This document shows, piece after piece, positions 45,327 to 64,000 of a DNA stretch of 64,000 nt. This stretch comes from Jiella sonneratiae (GTDB lineage Bacteria; Pseudomonadota; Alphaproteobacteria; Rhizobiales; Rhizobiaceae), in NCBI RefSeq assembly GCF_017353515.1, contig NZ_JAFMPY010000020.1:53818-117817 (forward strand). Direction: 5' to 3'. Position 1 is the first letter of the stretch. Each line of letters begins with the position of its first letter. Under the pieces are notes generated by a model, which saw only the letters and a program-made list of their open reading frames with translations, made no database searches and had not been told where the DNA came from. The translations under genes and the position numbers were made by a program.

Positions 45327-46988
45327 ATGAGCCAGGCCGCGGAGTTGCCGGAGCGCGAATCGATGGAGTTCGACGTCGTCGTCGTCGGCGCCGGACCGGC
45401 GGGGCTCGCGGCGGCGATCCGGCTGAAGCAGATCGACCCGGAGATCTCTGTGGTGGTGCTGGAAAAAGGCGCCGAGGTCGGGGCCCATGTCCTCTCCGGC
45501 AACGTCCTCGACCCCTCCGCGCTCGACCGGCTGCTGCCCGACTGGCGCAATGAGGAGACGCCGATCAAGACGGCCGTGACCGAGGACCGCTTCTACTACT
45601 ATTCCTCGCACGGCTCGGTGCGGCTGCCGAATTTCCTGATGCCGAAGCTGATGTCGAACCACGGCAATTTCGTCGTCTCGCTCGGCCTCGTCTGCAAATG
45701 GCTGGCCGAAAAGGCCGAAGCGCTGGGCGTCGAGATCTATCCGGGCTTCGCCGCGTCGGAACTCCTCTTCGACGAGGCGAACAACGTCGTCGGCGTCGCG
45801 ACGGGCGACATGGGCGTGACGCGGGCGGGCGAGCCGGGCCCGATGTATCAGCGCGGCATGGCGCTCTTCGGCAAATACGTCTTCCTCGGCGAGGGGGTGC
45901 GCGGCTCGCTCGCCAAGGCGGCGATTAAGGCCTACGGACTCGACCAGGGTCGCGATCCCGGCAAGTTCGGCATCGGCATCAAGGAACTCTGGGAGATCAA
46001 GCCCGAAAAGTCGCGGCCCGGCCGCATCGAGCATTCCTTCGGCTGGCCGCTCGACGACAGGACCGGCGGCGGCTCCTTCGTCTACCATCTCGGCGACAAC
46101 CAGGTCTATGTCGGCTACGTCGTCCACCTGAACTACAAGAACCCCTTCCTCTCGCCCTTCGAGGAGTTCCAGCGCTTCAAGACCCATCCCGACCTCGTCG
46201 AACTCCTGAAGGGCGGCAAGCGCATCGCCTACGGGGCGCGGGCGATCACGGAAGGTGGCTTCCAGTCGGTACCGAAGCTCGCCTTCCCGGGCGGCGTCCT
46301 GATCGGCTGCGCCGCCGGCTTCGTCAACGTGCCGCGGATCAAGGGCGTCCACAACGCCATGACCTCCGGCATGCTCGCCGCGGAAAAGGCCGCCGAGGCG
46401 CTGAAGCAGGGACGCTCGAACGACCGGCTGAACGACTATGACGAGGCGTGGCGCGCCTCGCCGATCGGCCGGGACCTGAAGCCGGTCAGGAACGTCAAGC
46501 CGCTGTGGTCGCAGTACGGCACGCGGATCGGCGTGATGCTCGGCGGCCTCGACATGTGGACGAACACGCTGTTCGGCTTCTCCTTTTTCGGCACGCGCAG
46601 CCACGGCAAGCCCGACCACGCCTGCCTCGAGCCCGCCGACCGGCACACGCCGATCGACTATCCGCGGCCCGACGGCGAGCTGACCTTCGACAAGGTCTCG
46701 TCTGTCTATCTGTCGAACACCAACCACGAGGAGGACCAGCCGGTCCATCTGAGGGTGAAGGACCCGGCGCTGCAGAAGTCGTCGGAACTCGGCGTCTACG
46801 CCGGACCCTCGCAGCGCTACTGCCCGGCCGGGGTCTACGAGTGGGTGGAGGAAAACGGCGAGGACACGTTCGTGATCAACGCCCAGAACTGCGTCCACTG
46901 CAAGACCTGCGACATCAAGGATCCGAACCAGAACATCACCTGGGTGCCGCCGCAGGGCGGCGAGGGACCGGTCTACGAGGTGATGTGA
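45327..46988 (+). CDS. Electron transfer flavoprotein-ubiquinone oxidoreductase
   Basis: ETF-QO passes electrons from ETF (fatty- and amino-acid oxidation) to ubiquinone at the inner membrane. The 553-residue protein has an FAD-binding GxGxxG, VVVGAGPAGLAAAIRLK; the quinone-binding region FLMPKLMSNHGNFVVSLG; and VNVPRIKGVHNAMTSGMLAAE. The C-terminal [4Fe-4S] cluster cysteines are in RYCPAGVYE and NAQNCVHCKTCDIKDP. Length matches the family. The start ATG 45327 has GAGGAG 6 nt upstream. It precedes the ribosomal cluster, but etfBA is not in the window. Confidence 0.97.
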   Translation: MSQAAELPERESMEFDVVVVGAGPAGLAAAIRLKQIDPEISVVVLEKGAEVGAHVLSGNVLDPSALDRLLPDWRNEETPIKTAVTEDRFYYYSSHGSVRLPNFLMPKLMSNHGNFVVSLGLVCKWLAEKAEALGVEIYPGFAASELLFDEANNVVGVATGDMGVTRAGEPGPMYQRGMALFGKYVFLGEGVRGSLAKAAIKAYGLDQGRDPGKFGIGIKELWEIKPEKSRPGRIEHSFGWPLDDRTGGGSFVYHLGDNQVYVGYVVHLNYKNPFLSPFEEFQRFKTHPDLVELLKGGKRIAYGARAITEGGFQSVPKLAFPGGVLIGCAAGFVNVPRIKGVHNAMTSGMLAAEKAAEALKQGRSNDRLNDYDEAWRASPIGRDLKPVRNVKPLWSQYGTRIGVMLGGLDMWTNTLFGFSFFGTRSHGKPDHACLEPADRHTPIDYPRPDGELTFDKVSSVYLSNTNHEEDQPVHLRVKDPALQKSSELGVYAGPSQRYCPAGVYEWVEENGEDTFVINAQNCVHCKTCDIKDPNQNITWVPPQGGEGPVYEVM

Positions 46989-47024
46989 GAGAATGTTTGG
47001 GCGCGGCCCGGGACTTGCATCCGC

Positions 47025-47066
47025 CGGGCGGCGGACCCAGCTATGCGGGCGGCGGACCCAGCTATG
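47025..47066 (+). repeat. Perfect 21-bp tandem duplication
   Basis: Two identical 21-bp units, each CGGGCGGCGGACCCAGCTATG without the final base variation, occupy 47025-47045 and 47046-47066. They lie in the 227-bp spacer between the ETF-QO gene and secE. No gene uses them convincingly, although one frame would read GGGPSYA-GGGPSYG. Confidence 0.95.
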
Positions 47067-47117
47067 GACGTGCCCCGGCTTTACGCCATGTTCACGTTTT
47101 TTCGCTCCCCGAGGGGG

Positions 47118-47146
47118 TTGAGAATCGCCGGGAACGCCGCTAGAAG
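47118..47146 (+). promoter_or_regulatory. Candidate promoter of secE-nusG
   Basis: TTGAGA (47118-47123) and TAGAAG (47141-47146) are separated by 17 bp, about 70 bp before secE. The -10 is weak. In many alphaproteobacteria a tuf gene and tRNA-Trp lie here; neither is present, so secE needs a promoter in this spacer. Confidence 0.35.
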
Positions 47147-47215
47147 ACGCCTTCCTATGGAAACGGCGCGTGGGGCGATCGATCGCTCTTCACGCGCTTT
47201 AGCCGTGAGCAATCG

Positions 47216-47413
47216 ATGGCCAAGACGAATCCCTTCAAATTTCTGGAGCAGGTGCGTTCCGAGACGTCGAAGGTGACCTGGCCGACCCGTCGGGAAACGA
47301 TGATCTCGACGTTGATGGTCTTCGTCATGGTGGTGTTTGCGGCGGCGTTCTTTTTCGTTGCCGATCAGGCGCTCGGCTATGCCGTCGGCCTGATCATGAA
47401 TGCGGGCGCATGA
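47216..47413 (+). CDS. secE: Preprotein translocase subunit SecE
   Basis: SecE clamps SecY in the SecYEG channel of the inner membrane. The 65-residue product is the short one-helix form usual in alphaproteobacteria. MAKTNPFKFLEQVRSETSKVTWPTRRETM contains the conserved amphipathic helix (VTWPTRRET), followed by a single transmembrane helix. The open frame has no better start. nusG begins 28 nt after the stop. Confidence 0.95.
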   Translation: MAKTNPFKFLEQVRSETSKVTWPTRRETMISTLMVFVMVVFAAAFFFVADQALGYAVGLIMNAGA

Positions 47414-47441
47414 CGCTGCCGCAGGAGATATCGAAGCTTTC

Positions 47442-47972
47442 ATGACCGCCCGCTGGTACATCGTCCACGCCTATTCGAATTTCGAAAAGAAGGTGGCCGA
47501 ATCCATTGAGGAGCAGGCCCGTCAGAAGGGGCTCTCCGACAAGTTCGAGAAGATCCTCGTGCCGACCGAGAAGGTGGTCGAGGTGCGTCGCGGCCGCAAG
47601 GTGGACGCCGAGCGCAAGTTCTTCCCCGGCTACGTGCTGGTGAAGGCGGAACTGACCGACCAGGTCTTCTCGCTGATCAAGAACACCCCGAAGGTGACGG
47701 GCTTCCTCGGGCCGGACAACCGGCCGGTGCCGATCTCCGAGGCCGAGGCGAACCACATCCTGAACCAGGTGCAGGACGGGGTCGAGCGCCCGAAGCCGAC
47801 CATGTCCTTCGACATCGGCGAGAACGTGCGCGTTTCGGACGGACCCTTCGCCTCGTTCAACGGCGTCGTCCAGGAAGTCGACCAGGAGCGCGCGCGTCTC
47901 AAGGTCGAGGTGTCGATCTTCGGCCGTGCCACGCCGGTCGATCTCGAATTCGGCCAGGTCGAGAAGACCTGA
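47442..47972 (+). CDS. nusG: Transcription termination/antitermination factor NusG
   Basis: NusG binds RNA polymerase, stimulates elongation and links it to Rho or the ribosome. The 176-residue protein begins MTARWYIVHAYSNFEKKVAE, contains FPGYVLVKAELTDQVFSLIKNTPKVTGFLG in the NGN domain, and a C-terminal KOW domain FDIGENVRVSDGPFASFNGVVQEVD. ATG 47442 follows GCAGGAGATATC. secE precedes it and a strong terminator follows. Confidence 0.97.
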   Translation: MTARWYIVHAYSNFEKKVAESIEEQARQKGLSDKFEKILVPTEKVVEVRRGRKVDAERKFFPGYVLVKAELTDQVFSLIKNTPKVTGFLGPDNRPVPISEAEANHILNQVQDGVERPKPTMSFDIGENVRVSDGPFASFNGVVQEVDQERARLKVEVSIFGRATPVDLEFGQVEKT

Positions 47973-47981
47973 CCGGAGAGC

Positions 47982-48010
47982 GGCGCCCGCGTATCGCCGC
48001 GGGCGCCTTT
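47982..48010 (+). terminator. Terminator after nusG
   Basis: A perfect 10-bp stem (GGCGCCCGCG at 47982-47991 with CGCGGGCGCC at 47998-48007), a 6-nt loop and a short TTT. It lies 9 bp past the nusG stop, so rplK is likely transcribed from its own promoter or by readthrough. Confidence 0.8.
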
Positions 48011-48123
48011 GTCGTGCGGGAGGCGCGGACGGGCACGAAAGCCGGCCCGTTCAACAGCCGGACCGCGCGGACTGCGAACGGCCGGAGCGCATGTCTCCGC
48101 CATGACGGAAGAAGGCAGGAAAA

Positions 48124-48552
48124 ATGGCTAAGAAGATTGCGGGACAGCTCAAGCTGCAGGTCCCGGCCGGTTCGGCGACGCCGTCGCCGCCCATCGGTCC
48201 CGCGCTCGGTCAGCGCGGTATCAACATCATGGAGTTCTGCAAGTCGTTCAACGCGCAGACCCAGGAGATGGAGAAGGGTCAGCCGATCCCGGTGGTGATC
48301 ACCTACTTTCAGGACAAGTCCTTCACCTTCGCGATGAAGACTCCGCCGGTGAGCTACTTCCTCAAGAAGGCGGTGAACCTGAAGTCGGGCTCCAAGACCC
48401 CGGGCAAGGCGAGCGCCGGCACGATCAGCCGCGCCCAGCTGCGCGAGATCGCCGAGAAGAAGATGGTCGACCTCAACGCCAACGACCTCGATGCGGCGAC
48501 GCTGATGATCGAGGGCTCGGCCCGCTCGATGGGCCTCGAGGTGACGGAGTAA
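48124..48552 (+). CDS. rplK: 50S ribosomal protein L11
   Basis: L11 forms part of the GTPase-associated centre with 23S rRNA and is needed for RelA activation. The 142-residue product starts [20 protein letters not shown] and has the thiostrepton-site prolines ([19 protein letters not shown]) and C-terminal RNA-binding domain [24 protein letters not shown] follows AGGAAAA. rplA begins 5 nt after the stop. Confidence 0.98.
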   Translation: MAKKIAGQLKLQVPAGSATPSPPIGPALGQRGINIMEFCKSFNAQTQEMEKGQPIPVVITYFQDKSFTFAMKTPPVSYFLKKAVNLKSGSKTPGKASAGTISRAQLREIAEKKMVDLNANDLDAATLMIEGSARSMGLEVTE

Positions 48553-48557
48553 GCACG

Positions 48558-49265
<708 letters not shown>

Positions 49266-49279
49266 CCCTTATCATCGCG

Positions 49280-49306
49280 GCGCCGGCTTCCTATATCCGG
49301 CGCTTT
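49280..49306 (+). terminator. Terminator or attenuator after rplA
   Basis: A 7-bp stem (GCGCCGG at 49280-49286 with CCGGCGC at 49297-49303), a 10-nt loop and TTT directly after, 14 bp past the rplA stop codon. It could end or attenuate the rplKA transcript before rplJL. Confidence 0.65.
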
Positions 49307-49342
49307 GCGATCACCAAGGAATTCCGGGCACCGCCCGGATGA

Positions 49343-49366
49343 CGGAAGGGCCTTCGGGGCCTTCCG
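49343..49366 (+). promoter_or_regulatory. Hairpin in the rplJ leader
   Basis: CGGAAGG (49343-49349) pairs with CCTTCCG (49360-49366). The 376-bp spacer before rplJ holds further GC-rich inverted repeats but no gene. In enteric bacteria L10/L12 binds its own leader; an equivalent leader here is plausible but not shown. The family covariance model for L10 leaders would test it. Confidence 0.4.
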
Positions 49367-49641
49367 CGCATGCCTGTCCGAGACTGCGGGCGACCTCACC
49401 CTCCGGGGCGGGGTCATAATCGTGAGAGAGCCTGCATGAGACGGGGAAGGACCGATCGTCCGGCAAGTCGCCGGACCGCCGGGTTCGAACTCCGAATGCC
49501 TTGCGCCGCCCGCGGGTTCCAAACCGCGTGTCACGGGTGAGGGGACAGGATCTCCGAGCGTCGTCCGGGTGACCCGGGCGGCAAAAGGCAAACCGGCCGT
49601 GACGTTCCTCCGGGGATGCTGCGGCCAACTGGAGAGAGGCA

Positions 49642-50160
49642 GTGGACAGAGCGGAAAAACGCGAATTCGTCACGACCCTCAACGAGACCTTCAAGGCCTC
49701 GGCGACGGTCGTGGTGGCCCACTATGCCGGTCTCACCGTCGCGCAGATGAACGACTACCGGTCGAGAATGCGTCAGGCGGGCGGGTCCGTCAAAGTCGCG
49801 AAGAACCGTCTCGCCAAGATCGCTCTTCAAGGCACGGACGCCGAAGGCATCTCGAATCTCTTCGAGGGCCAGACCCTGATCGCCTATTCCAGCGATCCGG
49901 TCACGGCGGCCAAGGTCTCCCAGGACTTCGCCAAGGGCCACGACAAGCTCGTGATCCTCGGCGGCGCCAGTGGGCGGACCGTTCTCGATGCCGACGGTGT
50001 GAAGGCGCTCGCCGACATGCCGTCGCTGGATGAACTCAGGGCGAAGCTCGTCGGCATGATTCAGACGCCGGCCACGCGCATCGCCGGGGTTCTCCAGGCA
50101 CCTGCGGGACAGCTCGCACGCGTGTTCGGGGCCTACGCCAAGAAGGACGAAGCGGCGTGA
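49642..50160 (+). CDS. rplJ: 50S ribosomal protein L10
   Basis: L10 anchors the L7/L12 dimers on the ribosomal stalk. The 172-residue product begins at GTG 49642 ((M)[26 protein letters not shown]), the usual GTG-type start in this order, with GGAGAGAGG 6-12 nt upstream. It contains [14 protein letters not shown] and the C-terminal L12-binding helix. rplL follows after 51 bp. The long leader suggests mRNA-level control. Confidence 0.97.
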   Translation: MDRAEKREFVTTLNETFKASATVVVAHYAGLTVAQMNDYRSRMRQAGGSVKVAKNRLAKIALQGTDAEGISNLFEGQTLIAYSSDPVTAAKVSQDFAKGHDKLVILGGASGRTVLDADGVKALADMPSLDELRAKLVGMIQTPATRIAGVLQAPAGQLARVFGAYAKKDEAA

Positions 50161-50211
50161 GGATGGTTCCTCGCTGCTCAAACCGAAGTTCGAACCTGAA
50201 GGAAGTGAAAA

Positions 50212-50592
50212 ATGGCTGATCTCGCCAAGATCGTTGAAGACCTGTCGAGCCTGACCGTCCTCGAGGCGGCCGAGCTGTCGAAGATGCTGGAAGAGAAGTG
50301 GGGCGTCTCCGCCGCCGCTCCGGTCGCCGTCGCCGCTGCCGGCGGTGGCGCTGCCGCCGAGGCCGCTCCGGTCGAGGAACAGACGGAGTTCACCGTCATC
50401 CTCGCCAGCGCCGGCGCGCAGAAGATCAACGTCATCAAGGAAGTGCGCGCTCTGACCGGCCTTGGCCTGAAGGAAGCCAAGGACCTCGTCGACAACGCGC
50501 CGAAGCCGGTCAAGGAAGGCGTCGACAAGGCCGAGGCCCAGAAGATCAAGGACCAGCTCGAGAAGGCTGGCGCCCAGGTCGAGGTCAAGTAA
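50212..50592 (+). CDS. rplL: 50S ribosomal protein L7/L12
   Basis: L7/L12 is the multicopy stalk protein that recruits translational GTPases. The 126-residue product starts [30 protein letters not shown], has an Ala/Gly hinge ([14 protein letters not shown]) and the C-terminal domain [35 protein letters not shown]. The ATG follows GGAAGTG. A short GC hairpin immediately after the stop may attenuate transcription into rpoB, as known in E. coli. Confidence 0.98.
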   Translation: MADLAKIVEDLSSLTVLEAAELSKMLEEKWGVSAAAPVAVAAAGGGAAAEAAPVEEQTEFTVILASAGAQKINVIKEVRALTGLGLKEAKDLVDNAPKPVKEGVDKAEAQKIKDQLEKAGAQVEVK

Positions 50593-50593
50593 T

Positions 50594-50613
50594 CGCGGCG
50601 CTCGCCGCGGTTT
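50594..50613 (+). terminator. Attenuator-like hairpin between rplL and rpoB
   Basis: CGCGGC (50594-50599) pairs with GCCGCG (50604-50609) around a 4-nt loop, followed by GTTT. It starts at the rplL stop codon. The T run is too short for full termination, fitting partial attenuation. The rest of the 469-bp spacer to rpoB shows no gene; a 6-bp hairpin GCCCTT/AAGGGC lies at 51020-51036. Confidence 0.5.
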
Positions 50614-51061
50614 CGCGACGAAAATTCGGTGGGCGGGGCGGCGAAACGCCGTTCCGCCTTCCGTGCCTGCTGGAGGGGCGGTGCTCCGGCGGCAGGCGGG
50701 CGTTCCGGGGAGAGGGCGTTCAGGCAGGCGCGGCAGGTGTCGAGGACGCATTTCCCGACCTTCGCGCGGCGGTCGCCATCGGCGGTCGGCCGGTTATCGC
50801 GGCGGTTCGGAAATGCGGGCTGGCGGGCTCGAGAAGGCGGGAGCGGGCGTAAGGCTCGCAGAACGCCCACGCCGCGGGCCCCGGGTGGGCCCGGCGGCAT
50901 GTCTCGCGGCATCGCGGGATGAATTTTCCGGCGGGGCGGCCGGACCGGGCGGATCGCCCGCAACGAGATTTGCCGCGGCGACGCGGCATCCCCTCTCGCC
51001 AAGAGGGATAGCAGGGTCAGCCCTTCGGTCAAGGGCGAAGGCGTTACGAGAAGGAGCGACG

Positions 51062-55210
<4,149 letters not shown>

Positions 55211-55236
55211 ACGCGCCCGGGCAGACGAGACTGCGA

Positions 55237-55283
55237 GGGCCGTCTTCAGGACGGCCCGAGCCGGCGTCGAGGAACGCCGGCTC
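55237..55283 (+). promoter_or_regulatory. Two abutting hairpins in the rpoB-rpoC spacer
   Basis: Hairpin 1: GGGCCGTC (55237-55244) with GACGGCCC (55250-55257), loop TTCAG. Hairpin 2 starts at the next base: GAGCCGGCGT (55258-55267) with ACGCCGGCTC (55274-55283), loop CGAGGA. Both stems are perfect. There is no T run, so they look like processing or stability elements rather than terminators. Confidence 0.75.
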
Positions 55284-55358
55284 GAATAGCGCGGATGATT
55301 TCAGCGGTCGGCCACGCCACCGCCGTTCAGGGGCCGAACGCCCCAGAAGGAGAAAGCC

Positions 55359-59555
<4,197 letters not shown>

Positions 59556-59589
59556 AATACGGCGTGCCGACCGTCTGAAAGCTATCGCG

Positions 59590-59615
59590 GGGCCGCTTCC
59601 GAGAGGATGCGGCCC
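59590..59615 (+). terminator. Terminator after rpoC
   Basis: GGGCCGCTTCC (59590-59600) pairs with GGATGCGGCCC (59605-59615): 10 of 11 pairs with one T-T mismatch and a GAGA tetraloop. It lies 34 bp past the rpoC stop, followed by a discontinuous T stretch (TTCGCTTT). It probably ends the rplJL-rpoBC transcript. Confidence 0.75.
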
Positions 59616-59686
59616 TTCGCTTTAGCATTGCCCCAGCATCCGCCGGCGACGCCTGCTGCGGGCGATTCGAGAGGAGATCGTCTCGG

Positions 59687-60193
59687 TTGGCGACGAACGA
59701 CCAAAACACAGCCGAGAGCCAGGTGGTTGCGGTCAGGCGGGCGACTCTCGCCGATCTCCTCCGGCTCAACAACGAGCACGCCGAACAACTCTCCTTTCTC
59801 GACATGGCCGGTTTCGAGCGGCTGGTCGCGCGCGCCTTCCTCGCCCGCCAGACGCAGGACGCCGGCGCCTTCGTCGTCGCCTTCGACGAGACCGGCGACT
59901 ACGACAGCCCGAACTTTCTCTGGTTCAGGGCGCGCTACGAGCGCTTCGTCTACGTCGACCGCGTCGTCGTCGCGCCGCAGGCGCGGGGCAGGGGTCTCGC
60001 GCGGGCGCTCTACGATTCGGTTCTCGCCGCCGCAATGGCGGCGGATGCCGGACGAATCGTCTGCGAAATCAATCTCGATCCGCCGAATCCCGGCTCGCTG
60101 CGCTTCCACGAACGCCTCGGCTTCCGCAAGGTTGGCGAGGCGCGCCTCGCCGGCGGCGAAAAGACCGTCGGCTATTACGAGCTTTCCCTCTGA
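59687..60193 (+). CDS. GNAT family N-acetyltransferase
   Basis: A 168-residue acetyltransferase of unknown substrate. The acetyl-CoA-binding motif A is VVVAPQARGRGLARALYDSVL, preceded by strand YVDRVVV and followed by a motif B region SLRFHERLGFRKVGEARLAGG. Translation appears to start at TTG 59687 ((M)ATNDQNTAESQVVAV), with GAGGAG 10 nt upstream; no in-frame ATG precedes the conserved domain. It is a single gene inserted between rpoC and the str operon and separated from both by terminator/promoter-like sequence. Confidence 0.88.
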   Translation: MATNDQNTAESQVVAVRRATLADLLRLNNEHAEQLSFLDMAGFERLVARAFLARQTQDAGAFVVAFDETGDYDSPNFLWFRARYERFVYVDRVVVAPQARGRGLARALYDSVLAAAMAADAGRIVCEINLDPPNPGSLRFHERLGFRKVGEARLAGGEKTVGYYELSL

Positions 60194-60251
60194 CGCATGG
60201 CTCGTGGCCGCCAATGCGGTGAAAACGCCGCCGGAATGCCCGGTTTGGCGC

Positions 60252-60280
60252 TTGACGGAACGAATCCGAACGTTTAGTTA
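60252..60280 (+). promoter_or_regulatory. Candidate promoter of the rpsL-rpsG-fusA-tuf operon
   Basis: TTGACG (60252-60257, in CTTGACGG) and TAGTTA (60275-60280) with a 17-bp spacer, inside a locally AT-richer stretch. The -35 is close to consensus and CTTGAC is typical of alphaproteobacteria. The predicted leader before rpsL is about 250 nt. No gene is seen elsewhere in 60194-60537. Confidence 0.55.
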
Positions 60281-60537
60281 CGCGCCAACTGAGCCGATGT
60301 GAGGCCGAGTCATTTCCTGTCGACGCCAAGTCCGGGAAGCAGCCGCCTCAAACAAGGCTTCGTTCAACGAGACGTCACTTTCTGGCGCATGACCGCTTGC
60401 GGTCCTCTGCTTCTCGCCGGGCCGTCCGCAAAGTCAAGCGGACCGAAGCCCGGCTTCGCGCATGGCGAACCCTGTTCGCCCGGCGTGGGCGACGCTTCGT
60501 TACGAACCTGGGACTGGAAGACTTAGAGGAAGGTTGA

Positions 60538-60909
60538 ATGCCGACCATCAACCAATTGATCCGGAAGCCGCGTGTGCGTCCCACCGAGCGCAACACTGTC
60601 CCGGCTCTCGAAGCGAACCCGCAGAAGCGCGGCGTCTGCACGCGCGTCTACACGACCACGCCGAAGAAGCCGAACTCGGCGCTCCGCAAGGTCGCCAAGG
60701 TCCGTCTCGTCAACGGCTACGAAGTCATCGGCTACATTCCCGGCGAAGGCCACAATCTTCAGGAGCACTCCGTGGTGATGATCCGCGGCGGGCGCGTGAA
60801 GGACCTTCCGGGCGTGCGCTATCACATCATCCGCGGCGTGCTCGATACGCAGGGCGTGAAGAACCGCAGGCAGCGGCGCTCCAAGTACGGCGCCAAGCGT
60901 CCGAAGTAA
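60538..60909 (+). CDS. rpsL: 30S ribosomal protein S12
   Basis: S12 lies at the decoding centre and affects fidelity. The 123-residue product begins [12 protein letters not shown] and has [18 protein letters not shown] and [16 protein letters not shown]; the two lysines where streptomycin-resistance mutations occur (in PKKPNS and RVKDLPG) are wild type. ATG 60538 follows GGAAGGTTGA. It is the first gene of the str operon; rpsG begins 32 nt downstream. Confidence 0.99.
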   Translation: MPTINQLIRKPRVRPTERNTVPALEANPQKRGVCTRVYTTTPKKPNSALRKVAKVRLVNGYEVIGYIPGEGHNLQEHSVVMIRGGRVKDLPGVRYHIIRGVLDTQGVKNRRQRRSKYGAKRPK

Positions 60910-60941
60910 TCGACCCCGCGACCAGTTGAAGAGACCATAGA

Positions 60942-61412
60942 ATGTCCCGCCGTCACAGAGCCGAAAAGCGCGAGATCAATCCGGACCCGAAGTTCGGCGA
61001 CCTCGTGGTGTCGAAGTTCATGAACGCCGTGATGTACGACGGCAAGAAGTCGGTGGCCGAGCGCATCGTCTACGGCGCGCTCGACACCGTCCACGAGAAG
61101 ACCCGGCAGGATTCGGTCGCGATCTTCCATCAGGCGCTCGAGAACATCGCGCCGCATGTGGAGGTCCGGTCCCGCCGCGTCGGCGGCGCGACCTACCAGG
61201 TCCCCGTCGACGTCCGCCCGGAGCGCCGCCAGGCGCTCGCCATTCGCTGGCTGATCACGGCCGCCCGCAACCGCAACGAGACGACGATGGTCGACCGCCT
61301 TTCCGGCGAGTTGATGGACGCCGCCAACAACCGCGGTTCGGCTGTCAAGAAGCGGGAAGACACGCACCGGATGGCGGAAGCCAACCGCGCCTTCTCGCAC
61401 TATCGCTGGTAA
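60942..61412 (+). CDS. rpsG: 30S ribosomal protein S7
   Basis: S7 nucleates assembly of the 30S head and contacts mRNA and tRNA at the E site. The 156-residue product starts [20 protein letters not shown] and contains [43 protein letters not shown] and the C-terminal [16 protein letters not shown]. Length is standard. In E. coli S7 represses the str operon mRNA; whether the 32-bp rpsL-rpsG spacer does so here is unknown. Confidence 0.99.
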   Translation: MSRRHRAEKREINPDPKFGDLVVSKFMNAVMYDGKKSVAERIVYGALDTVHEKTRQDSVAIFHQALENIAPHVEVRSRRVGGATYQVPVDVRPERRQALAIRWLITAARNRNETTMVDRLSGELMDAANNRGSAVKKREDTHRMAEANRAFSHYRW

Positions 61413-61446
61413 TACTGAAAAGCTTCCGTCTGAAAGGCGACGCCCC

Positions 61447-63537
<2,091 letters not shown>

Positions 63538-63599
63538 GGTCTTTCAGGTCGAACCCGTTCGGCTCCAGCGAGCCAAGATGAAATGAATGGAGTGGCACT

Positions 63600-63694
63600 A
63601 TGGCCAAGAGCAAATTCGAGCGCAACAAGCCGCATGTGAACATCGGCACGATCGGGCACGTCGACCACGGCAAGACGTCGCTGACGGCGGCGAT
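63600..63694 (+). pseudogene. tuf: Truncated 5' fragment of tuf (first copy)
   Basis: ATG 63600 opens [20 protein letters not shown] and continues through the P-loop GHVDHGKT for 32 codons. At 63695 the frame then runs out of frame into a second copy of the fusA tail, ending at a stop after 86 codons in all. The ribosome-binding site is intact, so a nonfunctional chimeric peptide could be translated. The intact tuf start is 274 bp downstream. Confidence 0.9.
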
Positions 63695-63811
63695 TACGTC
63701 AACACGCTGCGGTCGATGTCGCAGGGCCGGGCGCAGTACACCATGCTGTTCGATCACTACGAGCCGGTTCCGAACCAGGTCGCGGAAGAGATCCAGAAGA
63801 AATACGCCTGA
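63695..63811 (+). pseudogene. fusA: Duplicate 3' fragment of fusA
   Basis: An exact copy of the last 38 fusA sense codons and stop ([20 protein letters not shown] to QKKYA), lacking a start of its own. It lies inside the tandem duplication, between the truncated tuf fragment and the true tuf start. No independent function is expected. Confidence 0.9.
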
Positions 63812-63873
63812 GGTCTTTCAGGTCGAACCCGTTCGGCTCCAGCGAGCCAAGATGAAATGAATGGAGTGGCACT

Positions 63874-64000
63874 ATGGCCAAGAGCAAATTCGAGCGCAAC
63901 AAGCCGCATGTGAACATCGGCACGATCGGGCACGTCGACCACGGCAAGACGTCGCTGACGGCGGCGATCACCAAGTATTTCGGCGAATACCGGGCCTATG
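63874..64000 (+). CDS. tuf: Elongation factor Tu, 5' end (runs off the window)
   Basis: EF-Tu delivers aminoacyl-tRNA to the ribosome as a GTP complex. Only the first 42 codons are inside the window: [20 protein letters not shown], the P-loop [21 protein letters not shown] and RAY. After the P-loop it reads on as expected (ITKYFGEY), unlike the upstream fragment. The start has GGAG 8-11 nt upstream. Whether the rest is intact cannot be seen. Confidence 0.96.
   Translation, partial: MAKSKFERNKPHVNIGTIGHVDHGKTSLTAAITKYFGEYRAY

Noticed and set aside
49480..49500. T-arm-like GGGTTCGAACTCC in the rplJ leader, suggesting a tRNA
   Set aside because: No matching acceptor stem, D-arm or anticodon arm can be folded around it.

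Overview
The window is a high-GC chromosomal segment from an alphaproteobacterium, almost certainly of the order Hyphomicrobiales (Rhizobiales). This is inferred from gene families and gene order: type II glutamine synthetase (glnII) divergent from a DUF2735 gene, bolA/J-domain protein/cobS and cobT, uvrC-pgsA-moaD-moaE, infA-maf-yacG, DUF2244 divergent from nth, an IalB-family protein, a BTLCP-type cysteine proteinase, an Omp25/31-type porin and one copy of a palindromic repeat common in this order. Genus cannot be fixed from sequence alone. Nearly everything is housekeeping. I see no prophage, insertion sequence, CRISPR array, rRNA operon or secretion system.

Layout. 1-3 kb: 3' end of murA, then infA-maf-yacG. 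3-9.1 kb: small and envelope proteins, infC (ATT start), a metallopeptidase behind a (CT)17 microsatellite, a ferritin-like protein and leuD. 9.3-11.5 kb: tRNA-Thr(GGU), a GST, ndk and a membrane-anchored CBS protein. 11.7-17.4 kb: the leftward uvrC-pgsA-moaD-moaE block, interrupted by two rightward envelope genes. 17.8-22 kb: porin, class A penicillin-binding protein, DUF1275 protein and bolA. 22-28.6 kb: J-domain protein, cobS, a hicAB toxin-antitoxin pair, an inverted dehydrogenase gene, cobT and a phytase-like esterase. 28.8-33.4 kb: glnII with a sigma-54 promoter, DUF2735, tlyA, an RNA uracil methyltransferase and a DedA protein. 33.5-45 kb: mostly single genes for transport, DNA repair (Ada/Ogt, Nth, uracil-DNA glycosylase), RNA metabolism and small envelope proteins. 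45.3-47 kb: ETF-ubiquinone oxidoreductase.

47.2-64 kb is the transcription-translation supercluster secE-nusG-rplKA-rplJL-rpoBC, a GNAT gene, then the str operon rpsL-rpsG-fusA-tuf. Hairpins lie in several of its spacers: after nusG, rplA, rplL and rpoC, and two back to back between rpoB and rpoC. At the right edge, 274 bp spanning the fusA 3' end and tuf 5' end are perfectly tandemly repeated. This leaves a 5' tuf fragment and a second fusA tail in front of the intact tuf start. It is either a very recent duplication or an assembly artefact.

The most noteworthy observations are that fusA/tuf duplication, the microsatellite before the metallopeptidase gene, hicAB plus an inverted gene splitting cobS from cobT, a membrane/periplasmic gene pair splitting the moa-pgsA block, long acidic extensions on Maf and UvrC, and the sigma-54 element of glnII. 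No clear undescribed multi-gene system is present; the best candidate for an uncharacterised functional pair is 12659-14433.
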